64,000 nt of DNA from assembly GCF_048128805.1 (NCBI RefSeq), contig NC_136005.1:4349852-4413851 (forward strand), written 5' to 3'. Source of the stretch: Centroberyx gerrardi (Eukaryota > Chordata > Actinopteri > Beryciformes > Berycidae). A program made the position numbers and the translations under genes. The notes under the pieces were generated by a model that saw nothing but the letters and a program-made list of their open reading frames with translations, had not been told where the DNA came from and did not search any database. Every line of letters starts with the position of its first letter. Position 1 is the stretch's first letter. This document shows, piece by piece, positions 11,301-24,000 of this stretch.

Positions 11301-14300
11301 CTGCTGTCCTGAGGGGCAGAACTCAGCAAGGCTGTACTGTAGATTCAACAAGAGGCCCCCTGTATACAGAGCTTGTATACAGTAGAGTGGTCTACATTTA
11401 CTTTTCACTATATTAGAGTCAGGCTGCTGAAAGCACCATGAGACACCATGAAGAAAGACCCTCTCTGTCCCTGGGCCCGGTTAGCATGGAGGAAGTGGAG
11501 GGAGAAGCTGCATACATACGCCGCATGACTTCCCTCTCAAACACACACTTCGGTCTGTAACACACACTCTCTGTTCTGCTTCACACACACACACAAACAT
11601 GGGCGCGCACACACTCAGAGTTTTCCTGCAGACTGAGCCCTGGCAGGACGCCACAGGCTGCACGTTGTTATTTGGCCATGACCACTGGCCCGCTGCCCTG
11701 CCCTTCCTGACTGCTCTGCTGCAGCTAAACGCACACACACACACACACACACACACACCAGTCCAATCCATAATAACGTTTCCGATTTTTTTTTTATTCT
11801 TAATTTGCTCAAGATTGCTAATTGTTTGCTTTCTGAATTGAATTCATACTTGGTTGTTGTGCAGCAGGCCATGTCTATACCCCACTGAACAGTGGAATCA
11901 CTTTTTAATTGATCTAGTGCACTTTGCACACGCTAGATTATCACAGACAGATTAGGACACTGAAATGCTGTGCGGTTGGCTTTGAAGGCATTAGATTGAT
12001 TTGCAAAAACTTAAACTGTCCCGTTTGGCTCAGAAAAGCCCCGCTGTAGTCATCTGATGTTTTGCATTGGAATAAACCGATTTTGATTGGATGATGGGGA
12101 ATCAGCAGTTCACATGACAGCAATTATCCACAGCTGTCCAGTAGATGGTGCTCCCACACCATCTGGTTCTGCTTGTTCTCTGTTGAACACTGGGAGTTTT
12201 CATGCATGTGAGACTCTGTCAGCCCTCACATATGAACCGTGTGCACATTTTGTTACGCCAATAATGTTGGCTGTGGGAAAGTTTAGACCTAAGCATTCCA
12301 TCCAGAAGCAATTTAGTCAGAGGGAGCTAGCGTTGCAGTAACAGCTGACGTATGGCTGACGTCTGCAGCGGGCCTCCAGGGATCGTCTGTGTCATCTCGG
12401 GCAGCAAATGAAAGGACCATAACTCTATACCCCAAGGAGCCCTTTCAGCTAGAACGTCCTATACTGTCACACAGGGAGCACACGCCAGAGACCGGAAGAT
12501 GCACCCCCCCCTGCTCAAACCTTCTCTGCTTACAACCAGGGTGGGAAATTAACACCCACCGCCAGCCAAATCTGTGACTCTAGCTGGTATACTTGCATAC
12601 AATCGCAGCAACTTTGATGGCAGCCAGCCATCTTTTTAGAAGTCCAGCGTAATGCAATTACACTTAAATTAAATAAAAATTTGGCAGGTGAATTTTGGAA
12701 TCCAGCAGGCACCATAGTTGGATGGAAATAAAGTGTTTCCCTACCCTGTTTACAACCGATACGCATGCCCTTTAACTTCAACAACTTTACACTGACACCC
12801 CAACACCGACTCGGTTTACCAATACCACCGGCTCCATAACACCACAAAAGTATTCAGCCATGTTCTATCCAAAGTGATATTAATAGCCGTTTTGGCATGC
12901 TAACCCCACTAGTCTGCTCCCATCTCAAAGCTCTCACATTATTAGTGACCATTGGTATCCGGTTTGATACCAGGAAGAGTATTTTAAGTGCAAGTGATTT
13001 TCAGGAATGAAGAAGACAAACACAGCCAGTGCGATAATTCCCCTCGCACCTCCTTGTTTAGCCATAGCAAGCATTGTGCAAGCCTTATCTGCAGATAAAA
13101 TGGAGAGTGACAAACACAAGGCAGAACTGACCAGATAGGGAGGTGCCATTAGTTTCTAGCTCATTCCGTGTGTACACAGGTGAAATGTATGTTTAATTTA
13201 CAGTATGAGGTGAATGAATAGCAGCCACCTTTTGCCCACTTGGCTACATTACGGTGCAGATGTTTGCTCTGTTCACACTGTATTCGGTAGTTATCTAAGT
13301 TATATTCAGGTTAGATTGGCCTACGTTTGATAAAGGATTCTTATCCATTGCCTGTGTCAGACCTTACTGCATCTTGACGCTAAATGTCTTCAAAGTAACT
13401 GTCCCATAGATAATTAAATGACAGACTAGATTTACTTAAAAGAGTTGATGATTTCCAACTGACCCCATAGCCTTTTGGAAAACTCCTGCCCTCCAGGCGT
13501 TAACATTACGTGGCTTTGTCGTAAGCGGCTAAATTAAGACGAGACTTACATAGGATGTTGTGGAATCTCGTGACTGTGTTGGAGGGGATTTAGGAAGGAA
13601 CAGTGACCATGTGGTATCAGGAATAAGATGGGAGGCTGGGTTAAAGGATGAATCTCACCACTGGCCTATCGCCCCACTCATCCATTAACATCAAGAGACA
13701 GGCTGCACTGTACTATATACATTTAAGGTATTTGGCTGATGCTCTTGTCCAGAGCAACTTACAGTGAGTGAGCAAGCAGGGATTCAGTGTCACGCTCAAG
13801 GACTCTTGAAGAGGGAACAGGGCTGTAGCGGGGAACGACCCTGTGACCTTTTCGGTTACCGTACGGTCTCTCTGACAACCAGTTATCCTGCAACTCGGCC
13901 ACAAGTGGTTTGCTATGAAAACACAGCAGGTGGTGGTTAGACAGGAAAGGTATGGATTAATATATGATGGCTAAATTGAGACTAACGTCACATGGGTGTA
14001 GTCGGACTTTGTCTGTCTGATTGGCTTTCCTGGATGGTGATGTCATGGGTACAGAAATAGCACATGACGAACAGCTGCCCTCAACTAAGGTTTTTGAATG
14101 AAACGTCAAGGGCTTGCTACATTTACAACACATTGAATTAACTTATTGAGTTGCTTTTCATCCCATGTCCCAAGCTTTTTGTCCCCACCCCCCACCCCCC
14201 CATCAGCCACTAATGTTCTCATGTATGTTGGCCCCCTTTACATCCTCTACAAAGAGGATGAGCTAACCATTGACATGCACATTATAACAATTGCTTTGTA

Positions 14301-16095
14301 AGCCGTCTCCCTCTTGCTATTGAGACCAGGCTTCTATTGAGAGTGTTGTTATAGGGCCTTTTAAACTGAGAATAGCCTGGTGGTGCTACCCCTGCCCCAC
14401 CACCATCCACCTCCTACTGTTCTTACTGTCAGCTGTTTCCACAGCAACACCAGCTGAGTCTGCCACGGGAAGGACAAAGCTTGAGGGGCATTTCGGGCTT
14501 GAAACCCAACCCTCTTTCCTCTTTTTCACCCTCCTCTTACTCATTTTCTCTCGCACTCATTCTTTCTCACGCTATCTCCATGTTCAGCTCTTGGGTGTTT
14601 TGAAACACTGCAGTAAAACGGACCTTTACACCCGTCGCATTGGCTGTCAGTGCTCGGGGTCTAAGTGCAAAAAGGTACAACTCATCCCATACTCGCACAT
14701 TCGGCTGTGTCGAGCAGTGTGTTGGCTGCGAGCTTTCAGGGGACGTGAAGAAAAAGCTTGGGTAGTCATGGAGAGAGAGAAAAGCTTGTTGAACCAGCAG
14801 GGTACTGCGGCAGATCCTCCTTACTCTGGCGGTTTGGGGAGGTAAGGCAAGCAAACCTATCCAGTTACTCATCCCTGCCAATAATACTCAAACTGTGTCT
14901 CAGCTAAGGCAGTGCTAACTTGATCAACAGTTGTGAGTGAATTTAGGCCCATTGTTTAGCTGAGGACTGACTAAGTGTTTAATGAAAGAATCTGAAATAT
15001 CGAAAGCTTTTTTTTAATCTTTGTTGCGTAAAAGGCTTGAGTGAGCTCCTTCTGCTGACATAAGGCTTCTGAATGGATTCCAGTCTCATATTTGTGCTAA
15101 AAGTTAGTTTAGCATAAAATGCATAAAATTCACCCAATTTGTCATGTTTCCAAAGAAGCCTCTTTGAACACCTGGGAAAACCCTGCTGATGGTCACAGTT
15201 CTGAGCTGATCGAGATTCTATGACTAAGTGATTTTTTTTGTCCCGTCTCCAAAGATAACACAAGAAGAAATGCAGATAAAGAAATGCATCAAACCATTAT
15301 GTGTTGGTCAGTAATCTGTTTCACGGAGCATATCATGGTTAGACACGTGAGGTTGATGTGCGTGCAGTAGTGTCCCCATGACAAATTGTACTCCATAGCC
15401 AGTCCAGATAAACAAGGTCCCATGACCCCTTGCGTCTCTATTTCAATTCTCTTGGTACGCCTCCGGTGAGTCTCTATTGTGTTGTTGCAGGGTTGTTGTC
15501 TTTAGAAACTGGGCCCGGCATTGATTGTCAGGTGGTGAGACGCAGCCCTCCACAATGGGAGTGGGTCAGAGTTCAAGGCCGCAGCTTGGCCAGTACACAC
15601 CCACTGCAGATTAATAATCAGGCCACCTCCTGCTTTGCAAATGTGGAGTGATGATTAAGAAACGCAGCTCTTTATCCGGTACAATAGTGGGCCATTTCAA
15701 AATAAGGGAGTTTTTTTTCTTGCAGGTTGTAACCGTTGCATGCTGTTGGCACCAGGGTCCCTTTGCTAATTTGTTTACTGCCCACACACCTATCTGCCCT
15801 CGATGGCTTCAGCCTTGAACGCTGTTTTATAACAGGTTGAATCCCTTCGCCAGATTAAGATAAACTCTGCTCAACTTGGCAGCATGGAAGTGCAGTGCAC
15901 TTAATGCACAAACGTGGAAGTTATATTGTTAGATGTTTTTTCATGGCTGGAACAAGTGATGCATTGTGAATGTTCATGTCTCTCGTTTATGATCAGCACA
16001 GACTTTCAACCTGCCAGGAAAACTGCAATAGAATCTTTCCTGGAACCTGCAATAAACAGCAGAGGCAGCAGAACTTGAGCGGCTGGCTGACTGCC

Positions 16096-16143
<48 letters not shown>

Positions 16144-18040
16144 GCTTTGCAGGGTCTTAAGTGTGCACATTTTGTCCCCATGTTCAGCTTGTGCCTCGCC
16201 AACTTTTCTATTTTGTCAGTCCTTTCATAACTCACTGGGCCTGTTGTATCAGATCATCCTCATATCTGCCTTTTTCATTAAAGAGATAAACATGACCATG
16301 ACTTGACCTGCTAACTGGACATACTGTTAGTGGTTTAGGTGAGGTATAGTACAGTTCTGGGGCTATCATCAGAGAATTACCAGGGCTTTGCAGTGACAAT
16401 ATTCCCGAAAAATGTTAGATCATAGGAGCAACATATGTAAAAAATATTCAAATGCCCACCCTTAATTTTAAGTGGATTTGTTTTTTGTTTGTACAGCATA
16501 CCCTACTAAAATGATTACCTGTAGCTTAGGCCTGCTAAATACAGCTAGTGGCATAGGATTAAAACAAGGCTAGGTGATCTTTGCTGTTATAATTTTGCCT
16601 CGGTCAAAGTAATCTAAATGTCACAGGAAGTGCTTCAACATGACCTAGTTAATGGTTACGGTTGGTCATGAACAAAAAGAGGAAGTCGTCGTGAAATTCA
16701 AACAGATCAAGGGCTTTGAAAAGAGCGTCTATTTCCCTGTCACTTTAACCCCCCGCCTTGAGGAAGAAACCAGGGCATAACATTTACCGGATAATTTACT
16801 TTGCCAGCACAGTACCTTGCCTACTTCTGTCCATGGGTCACAGTGGCGGGTTTGTCCACAGAAGTCCCCAGACACGTCGGATATTTTACCAGATAACTAC
16901 ATTTTAGAATATAATAGGACTTCTGAATGAGGGCTGGTTACCTGCCAAAGTGTCTGGAGTAGATAAACTTACAAGCTGGTGTCAATTTGCCACCCTGGTT
17001 TCACCTCACAGATGAATATTTGAAAGCAGGCCCAGTTCAAGTCTGCCTAAAACTTGGTTTAAGATTGTAAAACCTTGTGACGATATTCCACCCACACAGG
17101 CAGGCAAACAGCCGTTAAACGGTATTAAAAGCCTTTTACAAGTAGCGTTTACTGTTGGGAGGTTAAGTGTTGCTGGCCACTGTTTGACGACCACAGTAAG
17201 ACTTAATGAGAGGCTAGGTAACTCTGAACTGAAAGTGCGCTTCATGTTTTTTTCCACTGACCTTTGCCCCAATTTTCAGTTGATCTTTCATAGGAATCCT
17301 TCAGATATGAGACAACGGTTACTGTTTGAGTAATAGAGCCTTAAGGATATCAAACTTACTCATTGTGGGAGTAGTCTTTTTTTTTTTTTTCTTTTTTTTT
17401 TTTGGCCAGTTAATAGCTTTAAGTACTCCTATACGATCGTTCTGTAGAAGAACGATCAAGTCGTTGTGACTTTGAATCAAGTATGCTTGGTCTTAAACTA
17501 ATCAGTCAAGGCTTGCTAGGCCTAGACTACATGAAAACTTGTATTCCAAAATGCTGTATATATCCCTTTTTGGGTTTAAAACATTACCAGAATTTCATCA
17601 CTCAATATTTCCAAAACATTGAAGATCTGTAAAAGTGTTATTTTGTCCAAGACTCTAGTAACATACTATCCTAACAGTCTTATAAAAGTTGGACTTCTCA
17701 TCTTATAACTAAGCTCTTCATATCCTGACTGAGCTAAAGGAAGATTTTTTTGGGGTTGTGTTGTTCCTCTTGTCTCCTTGGTTTAGATCCATACCCTGAA
17801 GGGGAGAGGTGTCTAATGTACCACTCCTTGATCAGGCCAGACGGGCCGGTCTGAGCACTTCTCCGGTATTTTACACATGTCTGACTTTTGTAGAAAATCT
17901 CTGATCCTGCATTACCAAGTAGAACAAATCCCAACAAGACAGGATTTTTATGTTTGATAATTCTTGAGTGGGGGAGATTTTAAGGGAAGAGCCTTGTTTT
18001 CTTGAACTTGTCGGCACCTGTGCTTCGTTCCACTGACTCG

Positions 18041-18089
<49 letters not shown>

Positions 18090-21015
18090 TTTGCATGTAT
18101 GCTACTCCATGCCTGTTGTTTGGCTGGGGGAGTGGCAGAGTTTGACGTCACTCACTACGGAGTGTCACACCATTCTCAACACAAAGCAGCTTCCTCTCCA
18201 ACAGCAGCATTCATACAACAGCTTTCTCTGGCAGGATGTGGCTGAGGACCCTGGCTTAACCAGCACAGAAATTAATCCTGAAACCCATATTAAGAACATT
18301 AAGAGGACTTTTAAATTCTTTCTTGGGCCGTGTTTCTTTGATCAGCTTGTTGGGAATTTATTTATTTTATTTTTTTTTTTTCCAGAATTTTTGAGAAGAG
18401 CAATGATGGCATGAGACCAGTGATTGCAGCCTAAGTGGTTTTGTGTGATTTTTAAAAGGAAAGGAAATGCCTACTGTGAGTAGGTACATGAGTTTTCGCT
18501 CCTCAAAGAGATTTAATTTTAACAGGTAAGATGGTCTCCTGTTTTGCTGAAGGTTTTCATGGAATTTGAGGCTTAAGTTTTGTCTTTGTATTATCCACCT
18601 TTTTAGCTGCGACCAGCAGCTCTATAGCTCGCTCTGTCGGTCAGTTGGTTGGTTGGTCGGTCCACAAAAATTTCCCCACGCGTGTATGCATGCACATACG
18701 TGGTCGCAGCTATTGCGAATTCGCGCTTGTTGAAATGTCGGCTTGTTCTTGTTTACTTGAGTTGGAGGTTTTAGTACAACTGTCGGTTTGGCCTTGTCTG
18801 CTTTGTCTTATATTGTCATCACTGGCATAATTTACAAGTTTACATTTACATTATTGGCTTTCTCCAGAGCCTCTTTCAATGAATGGGTGAGTTCGGTGCC
18901 TGGTCAAGGACGGGCCAAATGGCTGTTGAAGGACACGTTGGCTGTTATGGCACCTGTGACCTTCCATTTACAGGATGGTCTCTAAACACTAGAGTTTGTT
19001 CAGCTTATTAAAAAACGGCGTGTTTGTTCAGGCATGTCATTTTTAGAGCATGAACCTACGTCGATCAGCTCATAAAGCAGCCAGGAGGTGTCATTTTACA
19101 ACCATGGTGTGAGCATTGACGCAACATATATTGGTAAAACTTCCTGATGGGGAAACAGGTAGCCTTATCCAACATAACATAAAGATAAGCCCATTGGTCC
19201 ACCAGATGTCCATCCAGTCATCACAGAGCCTTTATTAGCAGAGTAGAAATGGAGGGACAAATAAATTCATTACACCTCCCTTGATAGTTTACAAAACATG
19301 ACTTTAATTTTCTTTTGGTCCACAGGTTGTGTACATGCCAAAGTGGTTTGCAGAGAAGATTAATCCAAAATTTAGGAGCATTTGGCTTGTTGTTGGTGTT
19401 AATTTCCCATTCTGGCTTTCACACTGATGTTTCTAATACATTTCCATCATTAGCCTACATATGGCTCCTATTCGTAATCTATGATGGGAAGTATCAGCAA
19501 GTTTCTTTGTGAAAGCAATGTTTTGGATTGACAGTGAGGTTGTTTGTCAGTCCGTAGGCACATTAAGAACCTGTTCTGTAGCAGGAATAAGGCGTTGTGG
19601 GGAAAGGGTGTGTGCTATTCTTAGCTGCAAATCAGAATGTCCTATGAGTTTGCTTATTACTGAGGTGATGATGTAACACCAGTCCTGAATCTAAAACATG
19701 TGTTTTATCAGAAGATGTTAACTTTCTTGGATGTGACTTTTTGTTCTGATAACAATCAGCAGTTGTACTAGTTGTATAGTGGTGAAATTGCAAGCAAATG
19801 TGCTGTGTTGCTACTTGCGTTGTCTATGTGTCTGCACTTTCGCTGCCAAGACAAATCCCTACACATTGATTGTACATACCTGAATTTTTTTTATGGAGTG
19901 TTGCTTAAGCCCTGCTTCTCTCTGTATTCCAGCAGCTACCCAGTAGAGAGCAGCGGCGGCGGGCTGCCGGCCAAAGTGAAGAAAGGCAAGAGCAGCATCA
20001 GCAATGGCAGCCTTAAGAAGAAGGTGGAGCCCAGGAAAGCCCTGAGTCTGGAGGAGGCCCAGCTGGAGATCCAGCAGCAGCACAAAACCCTCACCAGACA
20101 AGTGGCCGTCAGGTAGGACCGTCTGGAAAAGTTTGGGAATTACACATCTCAAGGTGTCTGCAGGTCCTAAAAGTGATTAAAAAATGATCCTACAGTCTTC
20201 AATTTAACTTGATGAAACCTGCAGACACCTTAAGTCTTGATAGATGTGGGGAAAAAATATTGTTGCTCAGTCCCAAAACGCATACGGTTACATATTTCAT
20301 GTAGCCCCCACCCCAGCTACCACTGCTGCGAAAATATAGAGGTATAGGGCAATTGCTTGTGTACAAACAAGCACACACTTGTGTACTCTTGCTGAATGCA
20401 TATAGCACTGAAGTGGGAAGTCCTTTTTGTGTCTTTCTGTTTATCTCCTCACACTCGCACAAACCTGCTGAAACCACAGACTTTCTTTAAACTGACAGCT
20501 GTGCTCTTCGTCTCTGCAGGTCACAGACGTTTGACGTCGACAGCAGAGGCTTTGAGAGGACGGAGAGCACCGGCACACAAAGTGTAAGTCCACCATAACT
20601 CTTACTTTAAACACTGTTTAAAAAAAGTTGTCATTTTTAACACATCCGTGTGTCTATTTTGAAAGGAAAAACATTTGTGATACTTTTCACCCCAACGTAT
20701 AATGTTGTTGACATGTGGTGTCAATATGTGTGGTGTCAGTGACACATGCTGTGGTGAAAAGTAACACAAATGTGTGTGCGGTCTCAAACTAGACACATGG
20801 ATGTGTTGAAAATCACACATTCTTTTTAAGAGTTGATCTTGAACCAAGGCAGCCCAATACTTTATTTGAAATCTCCTACCTACTTTTTCTTTTCAAATAT
20901 TAATTTCCATGGTATATTTTATCTTCCGTTTTCAGAGTTTCATAAAGCACAACAAGACATTCCACAAGCTTTTTCCAGACATTCCAGAGAGTGAGGACTT
21001 GATACATGGTAGGTG

Positions 21016-21062
<47 letters not shown>

Positions 21063-24000
21063 TTATTTATTGAATGGTGTGGGTCTGTCCCTTAATAGAT
21101 ATCCTAGTGTCCTTTTTCTTATACTGCACATTTATACTTTCAGAACTTCATTAGCTGTGTTCAAAATGGGTGTTGTTCAGAAATAGGCTGGTTTTGCCAG
21201 CTTTGTTTCTTTATTTTATTTTTTTAATTGGTCTTAAATGCAACTCCATGTAGTGTTTTAAAAAAAGGTTTTAAAAATCTAAAATGTGGCTTTAGGAAAT
21301 CTGCAGATACTCTGTTCCTCGAAACAACTTAATAATAATATTTACAGCCTGTAAATGGATCACAAACCGATCACAGAACATATTCCCCAGGTTCTGTTTG
21401 TTGACCCTTGACCCCTTTCGCACGCACTTGGCACACCCACAACTCTAAAGCTTCTGGCTATTATGTAACTGTAACTGTAACAGTGCCTGTGCTCCCCTCC
21501 TTTCCCAGCATACATCTGTGCCCTGCAGAAGGAAGTGCCCTACCATGGCCGGCTGTACATCACAGACAGCCACGCCTGTTTCTACTCCTCAGTTCTGCTC
21601 AAGGACACTAAGGTAGGCCACAACTTGTGCCATTCCTAAATTTGGGAATGTCAGCAACTTTTCTCAAGCTGTAGTTAAGCTTTTTAGGATTTAGGACTGA
21701 GCAGATGTTCAGTAAAATGAAGAATCTTTGTCCAGAACAACAGCAGATTCACACATCTTCTCTGTGTGTGTGTCATAGGTGGTGATCCCCATTTCCAGCA
21801 TCCACATAGTGAAGAAGCAGAACACGGTGTTGCTGGTGCCCAACGCTCTGTCCATCCGCACCACAGAAGGAGACAAGGTCAGTTTCTCACCAGCATCCGG
21901 ACCCAGACGGCCATCTTAATAAACCGCTGATAAGGCTGGCATGAAACGGAGACGCTCAAAGTCAATACAAACTCTTATGCAACATGGAACTCTTTTATGT
22001 AATCTGATCAGTGACTGAGTGAAGGTTTGCCAGCTAGGCAGACAGCTAATATGCCTGTTTTGTGTTTTTTTTCGCTTTCCTCTCTCATCTTTCAGTTCCT
22101 GTTTGTTTCTCTGCGGAATAGAGAGTCATGTTATCAACTGCTGCGATCAGTGTGTCCTCAACTAGAGGTGAGTAGGTCGCAAGAGTGGCTTCTTAACACA
22201 GGGTTCCTGTGCAGGTCTGGGACGTTTTTTGATCATTTCAAAGGATTGGACACTTGTCTTGCATTGTGATTCATTACAAGAAGATTATAAGCTCATTATA
22301 AGCATAGATAAGCTTAAGAATATAATGAGAACATTTCTGATTATTAGTTTCAGAGCATACCGATTCTGAAAAGTCAGTTCTTCTGATTTAGCATACCAAA
22401 ATGCCACTACTTTACAGAAGGTTTTCTTCCATACAATGAAATGATTTCTCTCTGTTCTTACAGGATGGCAGCACCAACAGCAGCCCCATCTTCTCCTCAG
22501 CCGAAAACAGCTTTGATAAGAGCAAACTAGTGGTGAGAAAGCTTTCCTGTATATTACAATGATATGTTGTGATTGATCACAGACATCACAGTCTTTAATA
22601 ATTGTGTCTCTCTGAATTTGGCTTTTGCTAGTTTTCCAGATAAGTTATAAAATAATTACATGTAATTCTTGGGTGTTTTTACAAACTTGGATATTTTTTC
22701 TTGTGCAAGTGTTCTTGCCATGCCAACCAGTGATTTCTCTCACTTGAAGTTACCCATAAACACTGGTAATTAAAAAAAAAAAACAAAGAATTTTTGCTGT
22801 GGCTGGTAAGTTGGTGTACTCCACCAGCCGACTTTGTCAGCCATTATTCAATTAAACTGTGAATATGGCTGAATTTTGGGATGTACCCGCCTTTGTGATG
22901 AGTGGACAAAACAGCTTAGTTCCCTCCCCTGTGCCATATCAAGTGATGGTCTGTTATAAGTGTCTGAAGTTGTTTCTGATGGTATGCTGCGCTCTTCGTC
23001 AACAGAACTCCAGTCAATCCAGTCTGGACGACAGCTTTGACCATTACGATGGTCCCGACCCACGATCTCTACTGGACTCTCCTCTGCACAGACCACACAG
23101 AGGTGAGAGGTCACCAGGAGCTTGACACTACACTGACGTTTCAGGCATTTAGCTGACGCTGTTATCCAGAGTGCAGTACAGTAGAATAAGATTCAATTCC
23201 CAGCTAATCAGCATTACAAGCAATAAATAGTAAGGAGCACAAGGGTCAGAGATACAATTTATGTAATAGATATGACCCGTGTCCCTAGAATGATCAGGTG
23301 TGACAGAAGTGTTAGAGAAAGAAAGACAAACCAGGGGGTAAGGGAGCACCCTAGGGTGCTAGGGGATAGGAGGTCAAGGTGTTGAAAGTCAAAGCTACAG
23401 TGTCCTGACAACAGATATAATACAAAAAAACAAATATACCTGGGATAGACAGTAGGTTAACCATTTGACATTAACTAGACATGTAGACATTAGTTCCTCT
23501 TGTAATATTTGTAATGAAACAAGTGCTTTTATTATTAAAGTGTCAGAAAGGATGTTTTTTGCTAACACTCTGCTGAGGGCAGCCAAGTGTAGACGGATAA
23601 AAACTGTTTTGGTGCTGCTATCTATTGTTTTCCCATTGCTGTCCTAGCCAGCAGACGGGCAAAGTCCAAGGTCTGATAGCGGGCTAACATGGATGTTTTT
23701 TTTTTCTCTCTTCATTCCTCCTCCAGAGCCAGTGCCTAATGGAAATGGCTCCTCTTTCAGGAGTCTGCACACACAGCACAGCGATACCTCGTCCTCAGAG
23801 GAGCTGTCAGTATCAGGTAATGCACACACACACACAGACACAGACACACACACACACACACACACACAGACGCACAGAGCCCGGGCAGCAAATTAACGGC
23901 AGCCACCAGCAAAATGCTGCCAATTTGTGGTTGTGGCTGGTTAGTTTGCTTGCCAAAGTGGCTGGTAGAGTAGAGAACCGACTATAATTTGGAGGTTCTA

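Larger units (their letters stand above)
8452..19932 (+). other. Intron 1 of the GRAM-domain gene (11.5 kb)
   Basis: No exon is recognised in this interval. It contains one plus-strand and one minus-strand SINE, CA/GT microsatellites, a poly-T-rich patch near 17380 and an 11-base inverted repeat (agctgcgacca/tggtcgcagct) at 18606-18711. The length and position are typical of a regulatory first intron, but no specific enhancer can be named. Confidence 0.6.

Noticed and set aside
11481..11771. CA-repeat-driven open frames (also at 15970, 18057, 23693 and 55299)
   Set aside because: They exist because dinucleotide repeats lack stops in some frames.
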